Of a DNA stretch of 64,000 nt, positions 13,894 through 25,322 are shown piece after piece (within the stretch, counting starts at the first letter, position 1; every line of letters starts with the position of its first letter). The DNA lies in NCBI RefSeq assembly GCF_910592395.1, contig NC_088310.1, positions 7,571,501 through 7,635,500 on the forward strand, given 5' to 3'. This DNA is from Lineus longissimus (Eukaryota; Nemertea; Pilidiophora; Heteronemertea; Lineidae). The position numbers were made by a program, and so were the translations under genes. The notes under the pieces were generated by a model. It saw only the letters and a program-made list of their open reading frames with translations. It did not search any database and had not been told where the DNA came from.

Positions 13894-14890
13894 TCCCTGC
13901 CACAATCAGTCCTGAGTTGTCTCCGGCTGAGGTGTCCTGTGTCCCTTTAGAATCACATCATACCAAATGCCCTGTCACAATCCGTCCAGGATTGTCTCCA
14001 GCTGAGGTGTCCTATGTCCCTTTAGAACCACCTTATACCGAATGCCCTGTCACAATCCGTCCAGGTTTGTCTCCAGCTGAGGTGTCCTATGTCCCTTTAG
14101 AACCACCTTATACCGAATGCCCTGTCACAATCCGTCCAGGTTTGTCTCCAGCTGAGGTGTCCTGTGTCCCTTTAGAACCACCTTATACTGAATGCCCTGT
14201 CACAATCCGTCCAGGTTTGTCTCCGGCTGAGGTGTCCTGTGTCCCTTTAGAAGCTCCTTGTACCGAATGCCCTGTCATAATCCGTCCAGGTTTGTCTCCG
14301 GCTGAGGTGTCCTGTGTCCCTTTAGAAGCACATCATACCAAATTCCCTGTCACAATCCGCCCGGGTTTGTCTAGGCTGAGGTGTCCTGTGTGCCTTTAGA
14401 ACCACCTTATACCAAATGCCCTGTCACAATCCGTCCAGGTTTGTCTCCGGCTGAGGTGTCCTGTGTCCCTTTAGAACCACATCATACCAAATGCCCTGTC
14501 ACAATCCGTCCAGGTTTGTCTCCGGCTGAGGTGTCCTGTGTGCCTTTAGAACCAGCTTATACCAAATGCCCTGTCACAATCCGTCCAGGTTTGTCTCCGA
14601 CTGTGGTGTCCTGTGTCCCTTTAGAACCACCTTATACCAAATGCCCTGTCACAATCCGTCCGGGTTTGTAACCGGCTCAGGTGCCCTGTGTCCCTTTAGA
14701 ACCACCTTGTACCAAATGCCCTGTCACAATCCGTCAAGGTTTGTCTCCGGCTGAGGTGTCCTGTGTCCCTTTAGAACCACCTTATACCAAATGCCCGCTC
14801 ACAATCCGTCCAGGTTTGTCTCCAGCTGAGGTGTCCTGTGTCCCTTTAGAAGCGCCTTATACCAAATGCCCTGTCACAATTCGTCTGGGT

Positions 14891-17225
14891 TTGTAACCGG
14901 CTTAGGTGTCCTGTGTCCCTTTAGAAGCACCTTGTACTAAATGCTCTGTCACAATCCGTCCAGGATTGTCTCCGGCTGAGGTGTTATGTGTCCAATTAGA
15001 AGCACCTTGTACTTAATGCCGTGTCACAATCCGTCCAGGTTTGTCTTCGGCTGAGGTGTCCTGTGTCCCTTTAGAAGCACCTTATACCGAATGCCCTGTC
15101 ACAATCCGCCCAAGTTTGTCTCTGGCTGAGGTGTCCTATGTCCCCTTAGAGGTGGTTCTAAAGGGACACAGGATACCTCAGCTGGAGACGAACCTGGACG
15201 GATTGGGACAGGGCATTTGGTACAAAGTGGTTCAAAAGGGACACAGGACACCTCAGCCGGAGACAAACCTGGACGGATTGTGACAGGGCATTTGGTATGA
15301 TGTGCTTCTAAAGGGACATAGGACACCTCAGCTGGAGACAAACCTGGACGGATTGTGACAGGGCATTTGGTATGATGTGCTTCTAAAGGGACATAGGACA
15401 CCTCAGCTGGAGACAAACCTGGACGGATTGTGACAGGGCATTTGGTATAGGGTGTTTCTAAAGGGATACAGGTCACCTCAGCCGGAGAAAAATCTGGACG
15501 GATTGTGACCGGGCATTTGGTATAAGGTGCTTCCAAAGGGACACAGGACACCTCAGCCGGAGACAAATCTGGAAGGTTTGTGATAGGGCATTGTGTAAGG
15601 TGCTTCCAATGGGACACAGGACACCTCAGCCGGAGACAAACCTGGACGGATTGTGACAGGGCATTTGGTATAAGGTGCTTCTAAAGGGATTCAGGACACC
15701 TCAGCCGGAGACAAACCTGGACGGATTGTGACTGGCCATTTGGTATAAGGTTGTTCTAAAGGGACACAGGACACCACAGCCGGAGACAAACCTGGACGGA
15801 TTGTGACAGGGCATTTGGTATAAGGTGGTTCTAAAGGAACACAGGACTCCTCAGCCGGAGACAAACCTGGACCGATTGTGACAGGGCATTTGGTATAAGG
15901 TTGTTCTAAAGGGACCAAGGACACCTCAGCCGGAGACAAACCTGGACGGATTGTGACAGGGCATTTGGTATAAGGTTGTACTAAAGGGACCAAGGACACC
16001 TCAGCCGGAGAGAAACCTGGACCGATTGTGACAGGGCATTTGGTATAAGGTGGTTCTAAAGGGACACAGGACTCCTCAGCCGGAGACAAACCTGGACGGA
16101 TTGTTACCGAATGCCCTGTCACAATCCGTCTGGGTTTGTAACCGGCTTAGGTGCCCTGTGTCCCTTTAGAAGCTCCTTATACCGAATGCCCTGTCACAAT
16201 CCGTCCAGGTTTGTCTCCGGCTGAGGTGTCCTGTGTCCCTTTAGAAGCACCTTGTACTAAATGCTCTGTCACAATCCGTCCAGGATTGTCTCCGGCTGAG
16301 GTGTCATGTGTCCAATTAGAAGCACCTTGTACTTAATGCCGTGTCACAATCCGTCCAGGTTTGTCTCCGGCTGAGGTGTCCTGTGTCCTTTTAGAAGCAC
16401 CTTATACCGAATGCCCTGTCACAATCCGTCCAAGTTTGTCTCCGGCTGAGGTGTCCTAGGTCCCCTTAGAGGTGGTTCTAAAGGGACACAGGATACCTCA
16501 GCTGGAGACAAACCTGGACGGATTGTGACAGGGCATTTGGTATAGGGTGTTTCTAAAGGGATACAGGTCACCTCAGCCGGAGAAAAATCTGGACGGATTG
16601 TGACCGGGCATTTGGTATAAGGTGCTTCCAAAGGGACACAGGACACCTCAGCCGGAGACAAATCTGGAAGGTTTGTGATAGGGCATTGTGTAAGGTGCTT
16701 CCAATGGGACACAGGACACCTCAGCCGGAGACAAACCTGGACGGATTGTGACAGGGCATTTGGTATAAGGTGCTTCTAAAGGGATTCAGGACACCTCAGC
16801 CGGAGACAAACCTGGACGGATTGTAACTGGCCATTTGGTATAAGGTTGTTCTAAAGGGACACAGGACACCACAGCCGGAGACAAACCTGGACGGATTGTG
16901 ACAGGGCATTTGGTATAAGGTGGTTCTAAAGGGACACAGGACTCCTCAGCTGGAGACAAACCTCGACCGATTGTGACAGGGCATTTGGTATAAGGTTGTT
17001 CCAAAGGGACCAAGGACACCTCAGCCGGAGACAAACCTGGACGGATTGTGACAGGGCATTTGGTATAAGGTTGTTCTGAAGGGACCAAGGACACCTCAGC
17101 CGGAGACAAACCTGGACCGATTGTGACAGGGCATTTGGTATAAGGTGGTTCTAAAGGGACACATGACTCCTCAGCCGGAGACAAACCTGGACGGATTGTT
17201 ACAGGGCATTTGGTATAAGGCGCTT
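14891..17225. repeat. 1320-bp higher-order duplication inside the 75-bp array
   Basis: Landmarks in copy 1 recur 1320 bp later. CTTGTACTAAATGC is at 14931 and 16251. The forward-to-reverse junction CCCCTTAGAGGTGGTTCTAA recurs, with its GGTGGTTCTA at 15151 and 16471. After the junction the offset falls to 1095 bp (TTTGGTATAGGGTG at 15441 and 16536), so copy 2 lacks exactly 225 bp, or three units. Copy 1 then switches back to forward near 16103, whereas copy 2 continues in reverse. Confidence 0.85.
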
Positions 17226-17659
17226 CTAAAGGGACACAGGTGACCTCAGCCCGAGACAAATCTGGAAGGATTGTAATCGGGCATTTTGTGTTTTCTAAAG
17301 GGACACAGGACACCTCAGCCGGAGACAAACCTTGACGGATTGTGAGCGGGCATTTGGTACAAAGTGGTTCAAAAGGGATACAGGACACCTCATCCGGAGA
17401 CAATCCTGGACGGATTGTAACAGGGCATTTGGTACAAGGTGTTTCTGAAGGGACCTAGGATACCTCAGTCGGAGACAAACCTGGACCGATTGTGACAGGG
17501 CATTTGGTATAAGGTGGTTCTAAAGGGACATAGGACACCCAGCCGGAGACAAACCTGGACGGATTATGACAGGGCATTTGGAATAAGGTGGTTTTATAGG
17601 AACACAGGACACCTCAGCCGGAGACAAACTGGACGAATTGTGACCGGGCATTTGGTACA

Positions 17660-18856
17660 AGGTGAACATAAGACCCTTCAGCCAGAGGTAACTTTGGGCT
17701 GATTGCGTGAGGGCATCTGGTATAAGGTTGTTTTGATTGGGCACAGGACACTTGAGCCAGAGACATCTCGGTATTGTTGTGACAGGACATTGGGTGATCA
17801 GCGGATGAGATTGGACACAGGACACTTCAGCCAGAAACAACTTGGGGCTTATTGCGTGAGGGCATCTGGTATAAGGTTGTTTTGATTGGGCACAGGACAC
17901 TTGAGCCAGAGACATCACGGTAGTGTTGTGACAGGACATAGGGTGATCAGCGGATGAGATTGGACACAGGACACTTCAGCCAGAGACAACTTTGGGCTGA
18001 TTGTATGAGGGCATCTGGTATAAGGATGTTTTGATTGGGCACTGGACACTCGAACCAGAGACATCTCGGCAGTGTTGTGACAGGATATTCAGTAATTAGC
18101 GGATGAGATAGGACACAAGGCCCTTCAGCCAGAGGCAACTTGGGACTGACTGCGTGAGGGCATCTGGTATAAGGATGTTTTGATTGGGAACAGGACACTT
18201 GAGCCAGAGAAAACTTGGGGCTGATTGTGTGAGGCACCTTGTATGAGGTTGTTCTGATGAGACACGGGACACTTCAGCCAGAGACAACTCGTTGGCAGTG
18301 TTGTGACAGGACATTGGGTAATGACCAGATGAGATAGGTCATATGACAGTTCAGCCAGAGACAAATTGGAACTGATTGTGACATGGTATCTGGTATAAGG
18401 TGGGTCCCATGGGATACAGGATACCTCAGCCAGAGACAACTCAAAACTTTTTGCAGTGCATCTGGTATCATATGGTTTTTATGGAACACTGGACACTTCA
18501 GCCTGAGCCAATTCAGGACTGATTTTGACAGGGAATTGTATCTTTTGCCAGAGACTAGCTATGATGGTGCACAGGGTGCTTCAGCCAGGGGCATTCAGGG
18601 CTAATGTGACAGGGCGATTGGTATTAAGTTGTTTTGATGCGACAGTGTTCACAACAGTCAGGGTAAACTCTCGAGTGAATGTGACAGGGAATTGGATATT
18701 TTGAAAGAGATTGGTTGCGACGAGACTTGGGGATGAGTTCACCCAGAGACAACTCGGGACTTTTGTGACAGGGCATTGGATATGGACTAGTTGTATGGAT
18801 GAGTGGCTCTTCAGAGACAACTCTGGAATGATTGTGACAGGACATTGATATAAGAA
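17660..18856 (-). repeat. Degenerate flank of the array with a two-unit (about 149-bp) period
   Basis: The phrase GTGAGGGCATCTGGTATAAG and its variants recur about every 149 bp (ATTG-TGAG near 17702, 17851 and 18000). They alternate with a diverged unit containing TTGTGACAGGACATTGGGT. This is a dimer of two diverged 75-bp units, in reverse orientation, decaying towards 18850. Confidence 0.75.
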
Positions 18857-19076
18857 AATTTTATTCTTTTATTATAATTTTCAAGCAAGCATATCACACA
18901 ATTATGAGCATCAAAATCTATTCTCGAGGCGAGGCATTTGTATTCACAGCTTATCTTACTTATTACTATACAACCATCAGTACATTTTATCCCATCCCAA
19001 GAAAATGAAACTAGTCAAGATCCTTTTGTATTGTGACAAATACAACACAACCGGCAATATAATGTCACCTTATGTC

Positions 19077-19082
19077 TTTATT
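19077..19082 (-). terminator. Polyadenylation signal, MKKS (minus strand)
   Basis: TTTATT on the plus strand reads AATAAA on the minus strand, 19 nt beyond the MKKS stop. That would leave an unusually short 3' UTR. A second such hexamer lies near 18858, at the edge of the minisatellite, and may be used instead. Confidence 0.4.
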
Positions 19083-19100
19083 CTCTAAGCAATGTCACAT

Positions 19101-21669
19101 TTAGTTAGTATCACTAATGAAATTTCCAACTCTGAGGACCATGCTAGCAGTTGACATCGCAATGTGGAAAGCATGTAATTTAGCCTGCAAGGGATCGAAT
19201 ACCCTGGGGCTCCTCTTCTCAATCTCCAAATCAGGAGTCATTCCCATAGCCTCCGCTTTAAGAAAAGTTTGTGAACAGACTGGGAAAATCTCTCTGAACT
19301 GCAAGCCCATTGTTGCATCGTTTTGAATCATCCCACAGCAACATTCAACAAGGATTTTTGAATAGTCTACATCAATTGATGAATTCGGCCTAGCGGTCCA
19401 ATGATGGTTGGTTACATTGTCTGTAAAGTGGTGACTGTTAGGATCAAGTGTTGTTGCGACCGATTCTAGACTATGAAGGAATGTCTGGGTAACAACGCAA
19501 AGAGTTGACCTGCTGCAGGAAAAGTTTGTCATCAGTTTTTCCTCATTTGTGAGAACCTGAAAGAGGGAGTGAAAGAAACATAAACACATTGTTCAAAAGG
19601 TTTGTTGAATGTTCGTACTTTCTTCGATTTCAATGCAGAGAATGCAACTAAAATAGTAATCATCAACTGGCTTATTTGACAATGAATCACGTCAAAACTA
19701 CATGAAAAAGAGTTGATGACGACACTGCGAAACCTACTGGCTTTTTAACCTGGCGCATGAAATGTATTTTGTCGCTACCTTGTCCCAAGTATTGCGTCTC
19801 TTAAAGAAAACTTACATGATTTCTGACTGTGCTGGCCAGGCATGTCTCTAAACACCCACCACCTGGTACCATGTGTTTCTTGTAGACAGCCATCTGAAGA
19901 GTGTCAAGGCCAACACGGAATACATGCTGCAAAAGTAGGAAGATTATGTTAATTCAAATAACGAAATTTTCTTGGGCGCTCGTTCGGAGGCAGAAATGAG
20001 GCTATATCAGGTATAACTGGGGTGAAGATCACGTGTTGCGACCTATATTTATCATAAAGAGCTTGAGCTATAAAACTGACCTGTAACTCGGCAAGTGCTT
20101 CTTCATTCCGTCCATGCAGCGCCACTGTTGAGACCAGACTTTGTGATGACTTGATGTGGTAGAAATGCTTCTTGCCGAGTTCAAGGTGATCAATGGTGTC
20201 TATGTATCCGTAGCTGTCAGCAGACGTACTGGCAATCAAACTGCTTATTGGAATGCAACCTGAAATTCAAAGCGAACGTTTGATTATTTGATGTGCATAT
20301 GGTTATGTCTGCTATGCGTGGACTCCCGAGTGACATCTTCCCAGGTTTTAAATCGGATTTTTCCTTCTCCTAGACTTGTTGTCAACCAAGGTTAAGGAGA
20401 CCAATCTCCCCCCCTCGACCCAGGGTTATTTAATATTTATGTGATGAATGATTAATAGTTGGAGCTTTAGAAGTGTCATACTAAGGATCAAAATCTATTT
20501 TGAAATAATTTTGAGACCATAAACATACACGTAATCAGTGTAATGACACTATACCATGGCAAGATCACACACAGGTATCCGTTAGCTAGAATAGTCATTG
20601 CTTTCTCATACCAACTATGAAGAATTTGCGAGTGAATAATGGATATACCTGTTAATTCTAGAACAGCCTTGGCACTCGCTGATCCCAGTCGGTCAATTGC
20701 CAAGACACCCTTCTCTCTCAGGAATTGCTGGACGGCTGGATGAATCACCTTCTGGCAAAATACTATCCCCACACCATCAGATTCGAATTTCTTGCAGAGT
20801 CTTAAAATCATCTCAATGATTCCATCTCCTAAGGTATGATCGGTGTCAGTTTCAAAAACGATATCTAGAAACTCGCCACTGTCACCAGATAATGAAATGT
20901 CTACTAAACAGCATCGGATTGCCATAGAATCGCCACGTTGCAACCTTATAAAGTCTAAATGCTGTCCAAGTTTTTCACTGTGTCGTTTTTCGAACAGCAC
21001 ACCAGTCATAAAGTAAGATTTCAGCGGCGAAACCCCTTCGACAGCCACAATATCAACATGACTGAAATCATTCCCCTTGGCATATTCTCTGAATGTTTTC
21101 AAAAATGTCTCCAATACCAATTGGCATACGTGATGAAGTTCGGCATCATTTAGAGAACATCCTCGTTTTGTTCCCATGATGTTTCGGAGTAACATCAACA
21201 TCATATCAATGTTTGAAAAGTCTAAATCGAACTTCACGTTGCATTCTCTCGAGAGCAAAACATCCATGCAAAATTTCTTCAAATAGTCTAAAACATCACA
21301 CATTAGGATCCTATTTACATCCGCCAAGTTTAGAGATATCTTGATCATGAAGAGGGAGAGTAATGATGAGAACAAACCGCCATCATTAAACTGTTGGAGA
21401 TGTGTTTGAACAGCAGACGTAACGAGTTTCAGGACGGGTTTCGAGATCGTTAGCACTGGGAATAGCCGCGACGCAGACGATGTGACAGTCACATGACCTC
21501 CAGATGCATTCTGGATCATCTTGAGGCGTCCTAGTGGACCGTAGCATGACTTGACGATGGACAGTAGGAGTGCCACACTGTCCCTTGTCTCCCTGTCCTC
21601 CAGATGTTTCTGGGAGATCTCGGACGGCTGTTGGGCAGCTACCCTGGTCCCAGGTGACACAGCAGACAT
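19101..21669 (-). CDS. MKKS: MKKS / BBS6 chaperonin-like protein (4 exons)
   Basis: Minus-strand exons are 21669-20649, 20259-20081, 19926-19816 and 19556-19101. All are GT-AG with matching phases and give 588 residues (human MKKS has 570). MKKS is a group II chaperonin relative that works with BBS10, BBS12 and CCT subunits to assemble the BBSome for ciliary traffic. The chaperonin-like N-terminus shows SCYGPLGRLK (residues 41-50). Where true chaperonins have the ATP-hydrolysis GDGTT motif, this protein has NDGG (95-98), as expected for the non-canonical family. KVIHPAVQQFL and AIDRLG match the apical domain, GGGC in exon 3 matches the family's LGGGC, and the C-terminus carries the QAKLHAF-like equatorial helix. 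The start is the first ATG of the long open frame. Paralogues BBS10 and BBS12 fit less well. Confidence 0.95.
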
Positions 21670-22016
21670 CTAGAAAGAAGATAGTCATGAGTTTAAAAAC
21701 AATCGAAGTGTGAAGTTTTCTAAATCACAACATGTTTGTTTTGACAAACATAAAATTTTAAATGGCCATAAAAATTAACCATTGTGCAAATGGGTTGTCT
21801 GACAGGAATACCTGTACACCAAGAAGACATTGAAAAATACCGGTCCTTAGTGAAATACTTCAACGAAAATTGCCAGAACCATAATGTAGAAGTACATAAT
21901 CTGGCTGGGTGATTGGTTGGAATGGCCCTCAGAACACTTTTTCACACAGACCACACACAGGTAGAAGTTTGAGTTTCCAAAAAACAAGTATTTACCTTTT
22001 TCTAATGCCTATCTAG

Positions 22017-23366
22017 TCAACTCGATGAACCTGTACTCGACGGTGCAGTTGCACCATTACTTCGAGAGCTTGGGTGATGTATTTTATGATCCTTATTCTT
22101 TGCCAGATGTTGTAAAGAGTAGATGCTGATATGGAGCGTAACGAAAGCAGCTGCTGCAGCTGTGATCTTGTTTCGCATTGCCCACTGTCCTAACGACATA
22201 TCACTTGCTGAAAAAGTTAAGAAGGAAATAAAAATTGGAACATTTGGCACACACAAGGTTCATTAACTGGTGAAATTGTTTTATAACTAAAACGCAGTGG
22301 AACCTCCCTTTATGACACCTCTCTAATAAAGACAACGTCTCTATTAAGGACACTTCCATACTTACGTTTAACAGCACTGAAGTCGTAATCTACAAAATGG
22401 GATAAATTATCCACGATGTCCTTCACACTCTTGTCAGATGATGCAGTAGCTAAGAGCACTTTTAGAGCTCCAAACATAACAGTCCAACTGAGCTTGATAA
22501 ACACACTAGGCTTTACTGAGTTTAAATGATGCGGAAACACAAGACCAGTCAATTTATATACTCTCATCCTGACGTAAATAAGGTGAACTATAATCAAGTC
22601 ACCGAATGACATCATGGGTTTTACTTCAATCTAACTGCCTTATTGGGAAGTCTGCCAGTGCCAGATACCAACAGAAAAACACATGGTGACAAGTCATTTC
22701 AGGATATATGGACTAATTCTATATAGGCCATCATGTAAATCAATGACGCAAATTTAGGTAAAACTAGTCTATGTGTCAAGCGTGTATGCTCACACAACAG
22801 CTGCACTCTCTATGTTCAGCAAGGTAGTGACACAGATAGTGGCAGGCATGACACACAACACCACAAAAATTACCCTTGCCATGAGTGGTTGATAATGTCT
22901 CGAGTTCAAAGTGCTGTCTTTTATGTCACAAGGAGTAAACTTTGGCCAACTGATATTGAAAGTTCGACCAAATATACCAAACTGAGTACATGCCAATGCA
23001 AATGTACATGAAAATGCAAAATGGAGCGTCCAAATAACTCTCATCGCCCTCAGATTTTGTCAATCAAAACAAGCTTGGGACTAGCCCTTTTTTCGGAAAT
23101 GGCATTGAATTGTCAAGTTGCCCCCTTTCCATCTTGGCGAGAGCAATGAAACTAATGAAACTGATGAAACTAACATACCTAACAGCTTCAACTTCAGATT
23201 TTCTCTCTGCGATACGGTCAAGTTGAGTGGGGAGCTTTGCTTCTTTAAAAGGGTAGGTTCCAAGGTAGACGGCTCCAAATATGGATATGAAAGACAGGAC
23301 TTTATTGTGATAGACAAAGGAAACACACTCCTTGAAGAATTTCATGTCTGTGGCGACTTCAGAAAT
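22017..23366 (-). CDS. Small multi-pass membrane protein, unrecognised (3 exons)
   Basis: Minus-strand exons 23366-23179, 22487-22366 and 22209-22017 join in phase (2, then 1) with good GT-AG sites and end in TGA. From the ATG at 23345 the product is about 160 residues. The N-terminus is MKFFKECVSF, followed by a hydrophobic stretch (VLSFISIFGAVYLGTY), a central charged part (DKSVKDIVDNL, HFVDYDFSAVK), a second hydrophobic stretch rich in Ala (ITAAAAAFVTLHISIY) and a Ser-rich tail. The frame is also open seven codons upstream of the ATG, to an acceptor at 23367-23369, so an upstream exon exists; it may be the one described at 23711-23952. I do not recognise the family. Short length with hydrophobic segments suggests an organelle membrane protein, which is inference only. 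Confidence 0.6.
22295..22353. mobile_element. Family-A MITE fragment next to a splice donor
   Basis: CAGTGGAACCTCCCTTTATG and CTCTATTAAGGACAC identify the 5' half of family A. The fragment stops about 12 nt from the exon boundary at 22366 of the small membrane-protein gene, so it forms the start of that intron on the transcribed strand. Confidence 0.65.
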
Positions 23367-23710
23367 CTGAAAAGCAATATCAAATTATGCAGGTAGATTC
23401 ATGAACAGTGCTATAGAGGAAAGTTCAAAGTAACATTAACAATCATGTTCAACTGTAAATCCAAAGTAATTAGTATAAATTTCCTAAAATGACTGAACCA
23501 TCCCGATGTTTGCTCTAGATCTCGCACAGAATTACTTATTTTTCTGGTTGTAAAGACACACATGACTACACAAACACCTCAAGATTACTGAATTACAGTA
23601 TTTACACCCTTGTTTTCAACAAACCAACAATCTTTTAAAGATGATATAATAAAAGTGTGATGGTGAAGTATACCTTGTCTAGCACTCGGAACTTAGTTCA
23701 AACTATCTAT

Positions 23711-23952
23711 CTACTCTTTCTTTTCTCCTGCTGAGTAAGGGGTCGGCGGTTTAGGTTCGTACTCTCCAAAACGTTCCTTTTCAAGATGTAGTCCGTATAC
23801 AGAAATCCTTCTATCTCTCTCTGGAATAAACTTAGTGTTGTACTGCAAATTATACCACCAGTAATGAACTCCGATCAGAGATGGAATTGAAACAATCAAA
23901 ATCTTGTATTTACGGAAGATGTTTTGGAATCCCATCATGTGTCTATGAAGGG
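23711..23952 (-). CDS. 75-aa single-pass membrane microprotein
   Basis: An open frame from the ATG at 23938 to the TAG at 23711 encodes MMGFQNIFRKYKILIVSIPS, followed by a hydrophobic Trp/Tyr-rich end of the membrane segment and a charged tail (FIPERDRRISVYGLHLEKER) ending in EKKE. A basic N-terminus, one membrane span and a charged tail are typical of small mitochondrial inner-membrane proteins. The RDRRIS tail recalls the NDUFA1 type, but not strongly enough to name it. A TTTTCAG acceptor just before the exon (exon start 23952) implies a 5' UTR intron. Past the stop, the sequence CAAG|GTATAC (near 23675) is a good donor that could splice to the acceptor at 23367-23369. Confidence 0.55.
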
Positions 23953-24005
23953 CTGAAAATATAAATATTGGGACTTCAGCTTTTATTATAGAGCCACTAT
24001 AGCTT

Positions 24006-24135
24006 CATGCACTTGATTGGGAACAACGTTTACATGACGTAGTGTTGGCCGTCGTCACGTCACCATGCATTTTACATTACTGTAACGTGACGAGACGCGA
24101 CGTCTTCGTAAACGTTGGTCCCAATCAAGTGCATG
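24006..24135. mobile_element. Inverted-repeat element with 6-bp flanking duplication
   Basis: 28-bp arms at 24006-24033 and 24108-24135 match at 27 of 28 positions (CATGCACTTGATTGGGA at the outer end). CTATAG lies on both sides (23997-24002 and 24139-24144) and looks like a target-site duplication. The centre is CpG-rich with CGTCACGTCA and GACGTC motifs. It lies just upstream of the 75-aa gene. Confidence 0.7.
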
Positions 24136-24144
24136 GATCTATAG

Positions 24145-25322
24145 GCCTACTCAGTGATGCGCATATATGTGCTTTGTACAACACAAGTGCATTTTTTTCC
24201 CAATTTGCATCAACCATCATGGTTGACAGTTGGGTTTTCAGACTCCTCATCTTGGTAAGAGCAATCCAGGTTTCACCATGGTAAATCAATTCACCAAGGT
24301 CAGCAAATCACCATGACCACACCATGGGCATGGATATGGTATTGGTAAAATACGGCACTTCGTTCCCAGATATGGCGATGGTACGGTTTGCACTGCATGC
24401 ATGCTGCACCTAACTGACATGACCTCGAATGCATATCTCCTTCAAGGAATACAATCTGTTGTGCTAAATTGCAAATCATGCATAAGACAAGTTGAGCCCA
24501 ACCAAATATGGATATCTGGGACAGAAGTTCTTGGACAGAAGGCTCTTACTGATAGTTTTAGAATCAAATGAAATTCACTTTGGCAAATACAGTATATGCT
24601 TTCGAACTCAATGAAGCATATCGAAATTTGAACTTATCAAATGGGTGAAAATAGGTAAAATAGAGAGAAAAATCTTACGAAAATGTGATTTGCAAGGTCG
24701 CCACCATCTTTCTGGTCGTGCACGCGATTCGTTCAAGTAATAACAGGTGACGCCACCATTAGTTCATGTGTTCCTTTACACATCATGACATGCTTTACGC
24801 GGGAAATACGAATGCGCACGTGGTGGATTAGACAACTCCAAGATATTAGACAGTTTTAGATTTTAAAAAAAAGGATGACCCCCGATGACCACATTAACTT
24901 GAGTTCCCATTGCATTGAATACTTATCTCAGATGATCACATTACCTTGAGTTCATATTAAATGGTGTATCACCGAGTATGGGCGGCTACTAGGCCTCCTC
25001 CCGCATGGGTTGTGACTTCTGATCGACCACTTCGTCCTCAAATGGTGGCGTCAGGTCTCGTTAGCGAGTTTTTCCCAAATGTACGCGATGATGATTCATT
25101 GATAAAATTACATTTTATCAATGAAACTCAAATGTAATATTCCACTCTTTTGTATAATATAGTCAAATAATATTTTTTGATGAAAAGTCTTTCTTTGCTT
25201 TATTAATGAATATTAACCAATAACCTTCCCGAACATTCTTCTATGCAACAATGTAAACAAGTGCGCGTGGTTTAAAAACCCGGAAGTTGCAGACGACGTA
25301 AAACAGCTGAGTTTTTGACAGC
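24145..25322. other. Intergenic region, no gene seen
   Basis: Lies between the divergent microprotein gene (minus) and ankyrin gene (plus). It holds only short chance frames. Around 24266-24360 CACCATGG-like words recur (CAATTCACCA, CACCATGACC, CACCATGGGC). No promoter motif is convincing by eye. Confidence 0.55.

Larger units (their letters stand above)
13894..18856. repeat. 75-bp minisatellite with orientation switches, about 5 kb
   Basis: The unit is 75 bp (core motifs TTGTCTCCGGCTGAGGTGTC, TGTCCCTTTAGAA, TGCCCTGTCACAATCCGTCC). Units run forward from 13894 to about 15150, in reverse from about 15151 to 16102, forward from about 16103 to 16470, and in reverse from 16471 to the right end. 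Central units are nearly identical, while those right of about 17660 are degenerate. Because 75 is a multiple of 3, most units translate as a 25-residue repeat (LSPAEVSCVPLE...), which produces long but spurious reading frames on both strands. I see no gene. The array lies between the convergent 3' ends of Pellino and MKKS. Confidence 0.93.

Noticed and set aside
13917-14671. Long repetitive open frames (SPAEVSCVPLE repeats), also on the minus strand at 15099-17403
   Set aside because: They are products of a 75-bp minisatellite; open in both orientations, interrupted by stops and inversions, and without splice sites or unique domains.
22790-23044. 84-codon signal-peptide-like frame on the minus strand
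   Set aside because: It lies inside an intron of the small membrane-protein gene, whose flanking exons join in phase without it.
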